Shown: positions 1-7,077 of the stretch, piece after piece
How the letters are laid out: the number at the start of each line of letters is the position of its first letter
How positions within the stretch are numbered: the stretch's first letter is position 1
Assembly (NCBI GenBank): GCA_031127185.1
Contig: JARIET010000017.1
Span: 1 to 19,513 of the forward strand
Source: Gemmatimonadota bacterium
Lineage (GTDB): Bacteria > Gemmatimonadota > Gemmatimonadetes > Gemmatimonadales > Gemmatimonadaceae
Length of the DNA: 19,513 nucleotides
Direction: 5' to 3'
Program-made: the position numbers and the translations under genes
Notes under the pieces: generated by a model
Seen by the model: the letters and a program-made list of their open reading frames with translations, nothing else
Database searches by the model: none
What the model was told of the DNA's origin: nothing

Positions 1-10
1 GACGCCGGGG

Positions 11-50
11 CTCGTCCTCCCGCGTCCTCCCACGTCCCCCCACGTCCCCA
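11..50. repeat. Four tandem 10-bp repeats upstream of the aldo/keto reductase
   Basis: Bases 11-20, 21-30, 31-40 and 41-50 are four head-to-tail 10-mers of the form C(T/G/A)CGTCC(T/C)C(C/A). The last unit ends directly against the TAGTTT box at 51-56. The 10-bp period matches one helical turn, so all copies face the same side of the DNA where a -35 region would lie. Seen directly; a regulatory role is inference. It could also be a simple C-rich microsatellite. Confidence 0.6.
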
Positions 51-56
51 TAGTTT
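51..56 (+). promoter_or_regulatory. -10-like box TAGTTT, probable leaderless promoter
   Basis: TAGTTT lies at -12 to -7 relative to the ATG at 63. This is where a -10 hexamer sits when transcription starts on the A of the start codon. No Shine-Dalgarno sequence is present between the box and the ATG. No TTGACA-like -35 is visible; the tandem repeats occupy that region. The same hexamer precedes fabH at 7639-7644. Confidence 0.5.
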
Positions 57-62
57 CCCCTT

Positions 63-1088
63 ATGCAATACACCTCCCTCGGTACGACCGGTCTGTCCGT
101 AAGCCGAATTGCGCTCGGCTGCATGACCTACGGCTCGTCGAAATGGCGCAGCTGGGTGCTCGATGAAGCCGAGGCACGCCCCTTTTTCAAGAAAGCGGTT
201 GAAGCCGGCATCAACTTTTTCGACACGGCCGATTTCTACTCGGTCGGCGTCAGTGAAGAAGTCACCGGCCGCGCGCTGAAAGACCTGACCCGCCGTGACG
301 AAGTTGTCATCGCCAGCAAGGTCTACTATGAAATGGGCTCGGGCCCCAACATGAAGGGGCTGGGCCGAAAGCACATTGTTCAGGCCTGCGAGGCAAGCCT
401 GCGTCGCCTCGGCACTGACCGGCTGGACATCTATTACATCCACCGATGGGATCCGGAAACGCCCATTGAGGAGACCCTCGAGGCGCTGCACGACCTCGTG
501 CGCGCGGGAAAGGTGCTCTACCTCGGCGCCAGCTCCGGGCCGGCGTGGATGATGGCGCGGGCACTCTCGGTCAGCGAACGCAACGGATGGGCGCGATTCG
601 TGGCAATGCAAAACCACTACAACCTCGTCTACCGCGAAGAAGAGCGCGAAATGATTCCGCTCTGTAACGCGTCCGGCGTTGGCCTCATTCCGTGGAGCCC
701 GCTCGCGCGTGGGATGCTCGCCCGCCCGCGCACCACAGACGGCAAGGTCACCAGCGCCGGCACCAGCCGTGCCAAGCTCGATGCGTACTCGGAGCAGCTG
801 TATGATTCGCCGTCGGATTGGAATGTCGTTGACGCGGTCCAAAAGGTCGCCAAGGCACGTGGTGTCTCGATGGCCGAGGCGGCGCTGGCGTGGCTCCTAT
901 CGCGTCCCGGGGTCGCCGCCCCGATTGTGGGTGCGTCGAAGCTCGAGCAACTCGACGCGGCGATCAAGGCCGTCGACCTGACCCTCACCGCGGACGAGTG
1001 CGCCGCTCTCGAAGCGCCATACACGCCGCACGCGGTCCGCGGCTTCGTCATGGGCGAGTCCCGGCCGACGGGCGCGCCCAAGAGATAG
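63..1088 (+). CDS. Aldo/keto reductase, YajO-like
   Basis: A cytosolic NADPH-dependent oxidoreductase of 341 residues, the usual size for a single (beta/alpha)8-barrel aldo/keto reductase. The fold's tetrad is visible: Asp and Tyr in DTADFYS (near 55-60), Lys in IASKV (near 86) and His in YYIHRWD (near 127). The C-terminal half has the cofactor-binding pattern IPWSPLARG, and PIVGAS near 310. From memory the sequence follows E. coli YajO closely (start MQY..LG, HRWDPETPIEETLEALHDLV, YREEEREM, AWLLS.PG.AAPI), so this subfamily is favoured over general Tas/YhdN types. The physiological substrate is unknown. The ATG at 63 is the first start and has a -10-like box 6 nt upstream but no ribosome binding site. 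The gene stands alone, with no same-strand neighbour closer than 277 bp. Confidence 0.93.
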   Translation: MQYTSLGTTGLSVSRIALGCMTYGSSKWRSWVLDEAEARPFFKKAVEAGINFFDTADFYSVGVSEEVTGRALKDLTRRDEVVIASKVYYEMGSGPNMKGLGRKHIVQACEASLRRLGTDRLDIYYIHRWDPETPIEETLEALHDLVRAGKVLYLGASSGPAWMMARALSVSERNGWARFVAMQNHYNLVYREEEREMIPLCNASGVGLIPWSPLARGMLARPRTTDGKVTSAGTSRAKLDAYSEQLYDSPSDWNVVDAVQKVAKARGVSMAEAALAWLLSRPGVAAPIVGASKLEQLDAAIKAVDLTLTADECAALEAPYTPHAVRGFVMGESRPTGAPKR

Positions 1089-1144
1089 CCGCGCGACGAT
1101 GCGCGAGGCGATGCGCAAGCCATTTGCGAGGCGAGCGCGCCGGG

Positions 1145-1202
1145 TTCTCATAGGCGAGCGCATGGGCGCGGCTTTATCGCGCCCATTAGCTCGCCGAGAG
1201 AA
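1145..1202. other. Long compound hairpin in the 277-bp gap after the reductase gene
   Basis: Three nested complementary arms form one structure: TTCTC (1145-1149) with GAGAA (1198-1202), GGCGAGC (1153-1159) with GCTCGCC (1189-1195), and ATGGGCGCG (1162-1170) with CGCGCCCAT (1178-1186) around the loop GCTTTAT. That is 21 paired positions with small internal loops. There is no T-tract after it, so it is not a classic intrinsic terminator. It could be a transcript 3' end structure or a structured leader. I see no gene in 1089-1365. Confidence 0.5.
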
Positions 1203-1204
1203 CA

Positions 1205-1237
1205 CGGAAGCGAGCCGCCAGCGCCCGGAAGCGAGCC
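1205..1237. repeat. 12-bp direct repeat upstream of the CBS gene
   Basis: CGGAAGCGAGCC occurs at 1205-1216 and again, identical, at 1226-1237. The copies are offset by 21 bp, two helical turns. A short dyad, GTAGGC (1290-1295) and GCCTAC (1301-1306) with a 5-nt loop, follows downstream, before the CBS gene start. A binding site for an activator or repressor is possible but not shown. Confidence 0.4.
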
Positions 1238-1365
1238 TGTTTCAACCGGGGGGCGGGCCGCGAGCACTAGTAGTTTCTCCTGACATTTTGTAGGCCATCA
1301 GCCTACTCCGTACGCGTCTCAGCGACCCTACTGTGCACGTGGGTCCGGTCCAAACGGAGGCGACC

Positions 1366-1848
1366 ATGCTCAAAGTCCGCGATGTGATGTCCCGAGATAT
1401 CGTGGCGTTCGAACCTGAGGCAGGCCTCCTTGATGCGATCGAGGTGTTGGCGGAACGTCATATCAGCGGTGCACCCGTCCTGGTGGGCGAACGCATCGTT
1501 GGCGTGCTGAGTTCTTCCGACATCCTTGAGTTCGTCGCATCGAACCCCGTTGCGCTCGCCGATTACGGCGACAGCGCAACAGCCGGCGCTTCGGAGGAGT
1601 GGAGCGCACTGGCCGGGCATACCGTCGGGGAAGCGATGTCAGGCGGGCCTGCCTGTACCCTCGCCCCAGACCACACCGTCCAGGAAGCGGCCGAGTTGAT
1701 GCGTACGTCAGGGATTCACCGCGTCTTTGTCGTGGACCGCGAACGCCTGGTTGGCGTTGTGTCGTCCCTCGACATCACCAAGGCCCTGGCGGACCACAAG
1801 CTCGGTACCCGCACGTACGTGTTCCCGGACCGGGGCCCGTTTCAATAG
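1366..1848 (+). CDS. Two-CBS-domain protein
   Basis: A small soluble protein of 160 residues made almost entirely of a CBS pair (Bateman module). CBS1 covers about 1-58 (VRDVMSRDIVAFEPEAG...GVLSSSDILEF) and CBS2 about 88-146 (VGEAMSGGPACTLAPDHTVQEAA...VVSSLDITKAL), joined by an acidic/Ala linker. CBS pairs usually bind adenine nucleotides or SAM and act as energy sensors; no catalytic domain is attached, so its partner is unknown. The start is the ATG at 1366, with GGAGG at 1356-1360, 5 nt upstream. An in-frame GTG at 1333 lacks such a site. hsp20 follows 97 bp downstream on the same strand, which suggests a shared stress role. Stand-alone CBS proteins and small heat-shock proteins are co-induced in the mycobacterial dormancy regulon; transferring that here is inference. 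Confidence 0.9.
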   Translation: MLKVRDVMSRDIVAFEPEAGLLDAIEVLAERHISGAPVLVGERIVGVLSSSDILEFVASNPVALADYGDSATAGASEEWSALAGHTVGEAMSGGPACTLAPDHTVQEAAELMRTSGIHRVFVVDRERLVGVVSSLDITKALADHKLGTRTYVFPDRGPFQ

Positions 1849-1852
1849 GTGA

Positions 1853-1892
1853 CGGCGGCCGGTGCGACGTGATTGCGTCGTGCCGGCCGCCG
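1853..1892. other. Strong hairpin between the CBS and hsp20 genes
   Basis: CGGCGGCCGG (1853-1862) pairs with CCGGCCGCCG (1883-1892). The stem continues through two G-T wobbles (TG/TG) into CGACG (1865-1869) with CGTCG (1876-1880), closed by the 6-nt loop TGATTG. The result is about 17 bp starting 5 nt after the CBS stop. No T-tract follows. It may attenuate read-through, stabilise the upstream message, or mark an RNA processing point ahead of hsp20. It does not include the hsp20 ribosome binding site, so it is not an obvious RNA thermometer. Confidence 0.6.
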
Positions 1893-1945
1893 AGTATCCC
1901 GCTGTCGCACACAGTGCCACGCACAGCAACACGCACGAGGGTCAT

Positions 1946-2458
1946 ATGGCAAACACCGACCTCACGCGCCGCCCCATGTGGGCCGCGCTGCCCCGCATCA
2001 CGTTCCCTGAAGAGTTCGGGACCACGCGCAACCGCCTCCGTAAGCTCTTCGATCAGCCGCTGATGCGGATGATGGATGAACCGCTGTTCAATGACGTATT
2101 GGCGGAGCCCGTCGGCTGGTTCCCGGCGGTCGACGTCTCAGAGTCCCCCGACGAGTATGCATTCACGGCCGAGCTACCGGGAATGGCACGCGAGGACGTC
2201 ACGATCTCCTGGGACGATGGCGTACTCACCATCAAGGGCGAAAAGACGAGCGAACTCAGGAAAGACGAGAAGGGTGACCGCAAGATGCATCTCTGGGAGC
2301 GCACGTACGGCGCATTCCAGCGCGCATTCACGTTCCCGGCTACCGTCCATCCGGAGAAGATCGTCGCCGTAATGAAGGATGGCGTCCTGAAGGTGCATGT
2401 GCCCAAGACACCTGAGGCCAAGGCAGCGTCCCGAAAGATCGAGATCAAGCCGGCGTAG
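1946..2458 (+). CDS. Hsp20 family small heat-shock protein
   Basis: An ATP-independent holdase chaperone of 170 residues that should form oligomers in the cytosol and bind unfolding proteins. The N-terminal arm (1-58) carries hydrophobic and aromatic residues. The alpha-crystallin domain spans about 59-155, with FPAVDVSESPDEY, ELPGMAREDV, GVLTIKGEK, ERTYGAFQRAFTFP and the family's GVL signature in DGVLKVHVPK. The C-terminal tail has the I-x-I motif (KIEIKPA) used for oligomer assembly. The chosen start is the ATG at 1946, with GAGG at 1937-1940, 5 nt upstream. An in-frame ATG at 1862 lies inside the preceding hairpin and would add a non-family extension. No CIRCE element (TTAGCACTC-N9-GAGTGCTAA) is visible upstream. 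It probably shares regulation with the CBS gene before it. Confidence 0.93.
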   Translation: MANTDLTRRPMWAALPRITFPEEFGTTRNRLRKLFDQPLMRMMDEPLFNDVLAEPVGWFPAVDVSESPDEYAFTAELPGMAREDVTISWDDGVLTIKGEKTSELRKDEKGDRKMHLWERTYGAFQRAFTFPATVHPEKIVAVMKDGVLKVHVPKTPEAKAASRKIEIKPA

Positions 2459-2461
2459 ACT

Positions 2462-2507
2462 CCCGCCGGTGAGGGACGCGGTCCCCTCAGGCGCCTGGGA
2501 GCGCGGG
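2462..2507. terminator. Possible convergent terminator after hsp20
   Basis: In the 70-bp gap between the convergent hsp20 and amidohydrolase genes there is an inner hairpin: TGAGG plus GAC (2470-2477) against GTC plus CCTCA (2481-2489), loop GCG, with one bulged C. Outer arms CCCGC (2462-2466) and GCGGG (2503-2507) could enclose it. No clear T-tract follows in either direction, so termination is tentative. Confidence 0.35.
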
Positions 2508-2528
2508 CAGGTTGTTGCTGGATTGTTC

Positions 2529-3908
2529 CTACTTGACGACCTGCCCGCGTTTCACGACCACATCCACGTTGCGCAGCACGCCCATGTCGCGAAGCGGGTT
2601 GCCCCGTACCGCGATGATATCGGCGTACTTCCCGACTGCGACGCTCCCATTCTCCCGCTCAACGTTCATGGCCACTGCGGGCCAGAACGTCGCCGCGCGG
2701 ATCACGTCCATCGGATCCATTCCGTACGCCCGCACCCAGGTGATCATCTCGCTGATGGTCGCGGGTCCGTGGAAACTGGCCGGCACTCCGGCGTCGGTCC
2801 CGATCAGCAGGCGCACACCAGACTCGCGCAGCTGCCTGAACTTGTTGGCCAGGGTCGGCTTGCGATTGGGCACGAATCGATAGTAGGTGAGCGTATCGAG
2901 TCGTGCGAGCGAGCCGCGGATGTCGCGGGCGACTGAATCGGCGAGCCCAAGCCGCCATGCGGGATCGTCCAGGAACTCCAGGTCATCGCGACGCGCGTCG
3001 AAGTTGGTCAGCACATCAATCGTCGGCGTCCAGAAGAGCGGCGGCTTGTTCCCCTGCGCAGCACGTGCGCGCAGTCCGTCAACGATGTCCGCCGGATACT
3101 CCCAGGCCGTCGCCAGTCCTGTGTGTTCAAATCCATCAACGCCGGCAGCGAGGCCACGACGGATCTCCTCAGGCCGGTGCGAATGGGCAATCACGGGCAG
3201 ACGATGCTTGTGCGCCTCGTCCACGACGGCCCGAATCTCCTCCATCGTCATCTCGTCCTGATCGATCAACTTGATGACGTCCACTTTCGCCTCAGCCAGG
3301 CGGCGCACCTTGGTGCGCGCATCCTCCGCCCCGTTCACCCCCCAACGGAATGCCTCAGTGCCCGGATATGGCGTGTGCTGAATGAACGGTCCGCTCATGT
3401 AAATGGTCGGACCAGGGATTTCTCCGCGGGTAATCCGCTCTCGCACGCGAAGCATGGGCTCCAGCGGCGAACCGAGGTCGCGCACGCTCGTCACTCCAGC
3501 CAGGAGCGTCTGACGCGCAGTGGCCGGAATGATCTGCGGCTCCAGCAACGGCGGATACTTCAGGTCCCAATGTGCGTAGTTACCGTGCCCGGCGAGCATC
3601 AGGTGCACGTGCATGTCCCAGAGCCCCGGGAGCACGAACATGCCCTCGGTGCTCACGACCCGCGTGCCGGGCGGCACCGCCAGCCTGCCCACCTGCCCGA
3701 TCGCCGTGATGCGCTGCCCGTCCACAAGCACCACACTGTTGGTAAGGATCGGCCCACCATGTCCATCAATGAGAGTGCCGCCTACGAGCGCGAGTGTCGC
3801 GCGCGCCTGTGGGGCAGGCGTCTGGGTGCGGGCTACAACCGGGACGGTGATGGCGGCGATCGCCGAAACTGCCACGAGCCCGGAGGCGTATCGGAGTGCG
3901 TTGCGCAT
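2529..3908 (-). CDS. Exported metal-dependent amidohydrolase (imidazolonepropionase/prolidase-like)
   Basis: A 459-residue hydrolase of the amidohydrolase superfamily, probably periplasmic, cleaving amide or peptide bonds; the substrate cannot be named. A Sec-type signal peptide covers about 1-34 (hydrophobic core LVAVSAIAAITVPVVA). Metal ligands visible in order: HxH at H100/H102 (LWDMHVH), candidate bridging Lys213 (VIKLIDQD), H242 (IAHSH), H262 (FEHTG) and catalytic Asp372 (GTDAG). The flanking beta-sandwich (VGGTLIDGHGG...) and C-terminal GKYADIIAVRGNPL are typical of COG1228-type enzymes. The ATG at 3908 has no Shine-Dalgarno sequence but has TAGCGT at -12 to -7, suggesting a leaderless message. 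It is divergent from the PorV-like gene (114 bp apart) and convergent with hsp20. A long open frame runs antisense to it but is not coding. Confidence 0.92.
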   Translation of the reverse strand: MRNALRYASGLVAVSAIAAITVPVVARTQTPAPQARATLALVGGTLIDGHGGPILTNSVVLVDGQRITAIGQVGRLAVPPGTRVVSTEGMFVLPGLWDMHVHLMLAGHGNYAHWDLKYPPLLEPQIIPATARQTLLAGVTSVRDLGSPLEPMLRVRERITRGEIPGPTIYMSGPFIQHTPYPGTEAFRWGVNGAEDARTKVRRLAEAKVDVIKLIDQDEMTMEEIRAVVDEAHKHRLPVIAHSHRPEEIRRGLAAGVDGFEHTGLATAWEYPADIVDGLRARAAQGNKPPLFWTPTIDVLTNFDARRDDLEFLDDPAWRLGLADSVARDIRGSLARLDTLTYYRFVPNRKPTLANKFRQLRESGVRLLIGTDAGVPASFHGPATISEMITWVRAYGMDPMDVIRAATFWPAVAMNVERENGSVAVGKYADIIAVRGNPLRDMGVLRNVDVVVKRGQVVK

Positions 3909-3914
3909 TCGGCA

Positions 3915-3920
3915 ACGCTA
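3915..3920 (-). promoter_or_regulatory. -10-like box TAGCGT, probable leaderless promoter
   Basis: Read on the minus strand, TAGCGT lies at -12 to -7 from the amidohydrolase ATG (3908), the same geometry as for the reductase gene. It fits TANNNT but is GC-richer than the TAGTTT boxes. No ribosome binding site is present. The site lies within the 114-bp divergent gap 3909-4022, where I see no other clear element. Confidence 0.35.
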
Positions 3921-4022
3921 CGCGCAATGGCCCCGGCTCGCCAGATCGAACGTTCTGCGGCCCCAATGTGTCGAAGCACAGTCCCACTTCCGCCGGCCAG
4001 CGCTCTCCCTCACTTTCGTCGG

Positions 4023-4958
4023 ATGCCTCGCACACGATTCGCGCTCATTCCGCTGCTGTTGGCCATCGCCGTCCCGGCGACCGCTCAGGACGCTGGCCCG
4101 CTTGCACTCCTGCTGCCAGTCTCGGCCCGCCCTGCGGCGCTCGGCAACGCCTGGGTCGCCGGCCGCGACGAGTACGCCGTCTTCAGCAACCCCGCCACCG
4201 TGAGCGCCACCACCGGATTCGGAGTCACACTCGGCGCCTATGGCAGCGACACCAAGACCATCGCCGCCGTGAGTGGCGCCACCGTTGGCAACTTCACGCT
4301 GGGTTGGGGTGTGCACCTCGTGGATTTCTCGACGTCGCGAACGGACCCGACCTATCCATTCGCGCCGGCGGCGCTGACCGGCAGTGGCGACGCCGACAAC
4401 TTCAGCATGCTCGCGCTGATGGCCGTGCGGATGACCAAGTGGAGATTCCAGCTCGGCGCCTCGGCGAAATACACGCAGGACATCGCACCGCGCGAAACAT
4501 CGGGCTCCGCGCTCCTCGTCGTGCCCGAACGTGGCAATGCGCTGCTGCTCGACGTCGGCGCCACCCACGCGCTTTGGACTGGCACGGCCGGCCTCGCGGT
4601 TCAGAACATCGGCGAGCCATATCGCATGGGCGGGCGCTACGTTGCTATCCCCTCACAGATCGCACTGGGGTGGACCAAGCAGCGCCCACTTGGACCGCTC
4701 GACTTTGGATTTGCATCGCAAGCCACGCTGCGCCGCGGCGGCTGGCTCGGCGTGGGTGGCGGTGTGGACTTCGGCTGGAGTTGGATCGAGGGTTATCAGG
4801 TGGGCGCCCGCATCGGTGCCCGCCGCACGGAGACCGGTGACGAGCGGCCGGTGGCGCTCGGTGCCACGTTCAATGCCGACCGGCTCAACGTCGAGTACGG
4901 GATCGGGTTCTTCGCCAACGACACATATGCCCACCGCCTCACGCTGAGGTGGCGATGA
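4023..4958 (+). CDS. PorV/PorQ-like outer-membrane beta-barrel protein
   Basis: A 311-residue exported protein with a signal peptide of about 21 residues (FALIPLLLAIAVPATAQ). The mature N-terminus, LLLPVSARPAALGNAWVAG followed by DEYAVFSNPA, is the hallmark of the PorV/PorQ (UPF0164-like) branch of the FadL-type barrels. The rest alternates polar and hydrophobic residues with many Gly and aromatic positions and ends in LTLRWR, a plausible final strand. In Bacteroidota, PorV is an outer-membrane shuttle of type IX secretion and PorQ is of related type; other phyla carry family members without that system, so the role here is open. The start is the ATG at 4023, just before the signal peptide; the frame is open for 300 codons further upstream, but that part is antisense to the amidohydrolase. 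Its stop overlaps the next gene's start (ATGA), so the two are probably co-translated. Confidence 0.85.
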   Translation: MPRTRFALIPLLLAIAVPATAQDAGPLALLLPVSARPAALGNAWVAGRDEYAVFSNPATVSATTGFGVTLGAYGSDTKTIAAVSGATVGNFTLGWGVHLVDFSTSRTDPTYPFAPAALTGSGDADNFSMLALMAVRMTKWRFQLGASAKYTQDIAPRETSGSALLVVPERGNALLLDVGATHALWTGTAGLAVQNIGEPYRMGGRYVAIPSQIALGWTKQRPLGPLDFGFASQATLRRGGWLGVGGGVDFGWSWIEGYQVGARIGARRTETGDERPVALGATFNADRLNVEYGIGFFANDTYAHRLTLRWR

Positions 4959-6949
4959 ACCGCCCGCGCGCCCTGACCAACGGCCGGCCCATGCGCATGC
5001 TTGCCTGGACACTTGCTGCCTGCGCCGTCGCCGCCGCCTGCACGCAGCCGCTCAAGTTTGCGAAGGACGATTCCGGCATCGTCCTCGCCAATCAGACAAT
5101 CACGGCTCCCAATCCCGCCGAGAACGGTTCATTCCGCGTGAACCGGATGTTCTACGGGTCGGGCACCGACAAGCGACGACCCGAATTCAAGGATTCCGTC
5201 ACCTACAAGACGAAGGCGGTGGACATCTCACCATTCGTCACCGTTCCACCGGCCACCGCGAACGATCGCAAGGCTTGGTGGGGCTTCGACATGAAAGCCG
5301 TGCCCGTCAATGGCCGCGTCTGGTACCCCGAGGGGAATGGGCCCTTCCCGCTCGTGCTGGTCGTACATGGCAATCACAACCCGCAGGAGTTCTCCGATCC
5401 GGGGTACGGATACCTCGGTGAGTTGATGGCGTCGCGCGGGTACATCTTCGTCTCGGTCGACGAAAACTTCATCAATGGCCTCAGCGCCGAGAACGACGGA
5501 CGCGCGTGGATGCTCCTGAAGCACCTTGAGTCGTGGAAACGGTTCAATGATTCCACCGCCGGTCCGCTCGCGAAGAAGGTGGACATGGAGCGCATCGTGC
5601 TGATGGGGCACTCGCGCGGCGGCGAGGCGGCGGCAACGGCGGCCACCTTCAACAAACTGAAGTTCTACCCGGACGATTTCCGTCAGCGCTTCAACTTCAA
5701 TTTCGCGATCAAGGGCGTTGTCGCGATTGCACCGGTGGACGGGCAGTACCAGCCGTCGTCGATGCTCACGCCGATGGAGAACGTCAACTATCTCCTGATG
5801 CACGGCTCGCACGACGGCGACGTTTCGACATTCTCCGGGATTCGCCAGTACGAGCGCCTCCGGTTCACGGACGGCAAGCCGCACTTCAAGTCCGTGATCT
5901 TCATGTACCGGGCCAATCACGGGCAGTGGAACAGCGTCTGGAACAATAAGGACAACGGCCCGCGCAGCGGGCGCTCGCTCGACCTGCGCACCCTCGTTCC
6001 CGTCGAGGACCAGCGCCAGATGGGCAAGCTCGTCATCTCGGCATTCCTCGAAGCAACATTGAACGGTAAGCACGAATATTTGCCGCTCTTCCGCGACCAC
6101 CGCACCGCCGGGCGCTGGTTCCCGAAGTCGCTCTACACGACGATGTTCCAGGAATCGAGCTATCGGCCGCTGGCGCAGTTCGACGAAGATGTTGACCTCA
6201 CGACCGGCCTCAACGGCGTCACGATCGCGGCGGACAGCGTCTCGACGTGGCGCGAAAATGTGATTCCCTTCCGTGGGCGCGGCACCGACAACCAGCGTGA
6301 CAACGCGGCCTGGGTGGGATGGAATCGCAGAATCGCCGGCCCCGACACGATGAAGTTTGGTCAGGTCGCCCGGCTCACGATCAGCATTCCGGACTCCGTC
6401 GTACGCGCGTGGAACGTCAGCGAGCGCGGGGCCGTCTATCTGTCCGTCGCGCCCACCAGGGACAAGCCGGGCCCGCGCGCCGCAGCGCGGGATACCACGA
6501 AGCGCGACACATCCAAGGCTGCCGTCGAAGCGCGCGCGAAAGCAGCCCGCGACTCCGCCAGGCGCGCGCCCAAGCCGCCCAGGCCCAATCCGGATGCCGA
6601 CACCCTGCCAGTGGACTTCACCGTGGAACTCGTGGACTCCGATGGCAACACCGCGCGCGCACCGATCGGCCGCTATGGCGCCGTGCGCCGCCCACTGGAC
6701 ACGAAGATCTATCGGCGAGCGGGCCGCGACGCGCAGCGCTTCAGCAACCTGTTCGAATACGTCCCCCAAACCTACGTGCTGCCGCTCGCTGACTTCATGG
6801 GTGCCCCGAGCAACTTCAACCCTGCGAAGCTGCGCTCCATTCGCCTCGTGTTCGATCGCGCACCGCTTGGCACCATCATTCTCGACGATGTCGGCCTGTC
6901 CCCCGCCATGGACGCTACCTATCTCGCCTCCCCGCTGCGCTCTCCATAA
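4955..6949 (+). CDS. Large alpha/beta-hydrolase lipoprotein with C-terminal beta-sandwich
   Basis: A 664-residue probable lipoprotein. The N-terminus has a short hydrophobic stretch with two candidate lipidation cysteines (C23 in TLAAC, C29 in VAAAC). The hydrolase domain covers about 90-400: LVLVVHGNHN (oxyanion region), nucleophile Ser220 in GHSRGGEA, acid Asp287 in HGSHDGDVS and His322 in RANHGQWN. This complete triad resembles PAF-acetylhydrolase or chlorophyllase/PET-hydrolase-like esterases. From about 410 a second domain looks like a galactose-binding-type beta-sandwich, ending SIRLVFDRAPLGTIILDDVGLSP. It is interrupted near 500-545 by an Ala/Arg/Lys/Pro-rich linker. The ATG at 4955 overlaps the PorV-like stop by 4 bp (ATGA), with GAGG at 4946-4949. 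Together the pair suggests a surface or periplasmic esterase that works with its barrel partner. Substrate unknown. Confidence 0.85.
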   Translation: MNRPRALTNGRPMRMLAWTLAACAVAAACTQPLKFAKDDSGIVLANQTITAPNPAENGSFRVNRMFYGSGTDKRRPEFKDSVTYKTKAVDISPFVTVPPATANDRKAWWGFDMKAVPVNGRVWYPEGNGPFPLVLVVHGNHNPQEFSDPGYGYLGELMASRGYIFVSVDENFINGLSAENDGRAWMLLKHLESWKRFNDSTAGPLAKKVDMERIVLMGHSRGGEAAATAATFNKLKFYPDDFRQRFNFNFAIKGVVAIAPVDGQYQPSSMLTPMENVNYLLMHGSHDGDVSTFSGIRQYERLRFTDGKPHFKSVIFMYRANHGQWNSVWNNKDNGPRSGRSLDLRTLVPVEDQRQMGKLVISAFLEATLNGKHEYLPLFRDHRTAGRWFPKSLYTTMFQESSYRPLAQFDEDVDLTTGLNGVTIAADSVSTWRENVIPFRGRGTDNQRDNAAWVGWNRRIAGPDTMKFGQVARLTISIPDSVVRAWNVSERGAVYLSVAPTRDKPGPRAAARDTTKRDTSKAAVEARAKAARDSARRAPKPPRPNPDADTLPVDFTVELVDSDGNTARAPIGRYGAVRRPLDTKIYRRAGRDAQRFSNLFEYVPQTYVLPLADFMGAPSNFNPAKLRSIRLVFDRAPLGTIILDDVGLSPAMDATYLASPLRSP

Positions 6950-6975
6950 ACGTGTGCCAGGTAGACAGTTGGACT

Positions 6976-7008
6976 GGCCCGCCGTGAGGATTTTCCTTAC
7001 GGCGGGCC
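6976..7008 (+). terminator. Intrinsic terminator after the hydrolase operon
   Basis: GGCCCGCCGTGAGGA (6976-6990) pairs with TCCTTACGGCGGGCC (6994-7008) over 15 positions with a single G-T wobble and a 3-nt TTT loop. It is followed by TTGCTTTCC, a moderately T-rich tail. It lies 27 nt after the hydrolase stop and before the promoter of the DUF4136 gene, so it most likely closes the two-gene operon. Confidence 0.8.
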
Positions 7009-7044
7009 TTGCTTTCCGCTGACTGTTGCTTTCCCTCTGCGCCG

Positions 7045-7050
7045 TAGCTT
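7045..7050 (+). promoter_or_regulatory. Possible -10 box TAGCTT for the DUF4136 gene
   Basis: TAGCTT at 7045-7050 lies between the upstream terminator and the gene. It would give a start near 7057 and a leader of about 20 nt that includes AGGAG (7067-7071). No good -35 hexamer is seen. It is weak on its own, but its position after a terminator makes a promoter likely here. Confidence 0.35.
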
Positions 7051-7077
7051 GGACTCAGCCTCTCTCAGGAGTCCATT

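Noticed and set aside
1862..1945. Earlier ATG at 1862 as the Hsp20 start
   Set aside because: It lies inside the strong hairpin and has no ribosome binding site, while the ATG at 1946 has GAGG at proper spacing and gives a normal Hsp20 N-terminus.
1893..1945. CIRCE element or RNA thermometer ahead of hsp20
   Set aside because: No TTAGCACTC-N9-GAGTGCTAA sequence is present, and I find no convincing pairing that hides the ribosome binding site at 1937-1940.
3123..4022. 300-codon upstream extension of the PorV-like reading frame
   Set aside because: It runs antisense through the well-supported amidohydrolase gene and is rich in His and Arg. The true protein clearly begins at a signal peptide at 4023.
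5228..6769. Long open frame on the minus strand (513 codons)
   Set aside because: It is antisense to the alpha/beta-hydrolase gene, which has a full catalytic triad. The translated product is Arg/Val/Glu/His-rich with no domain; such frames are common in high-GC DNA.
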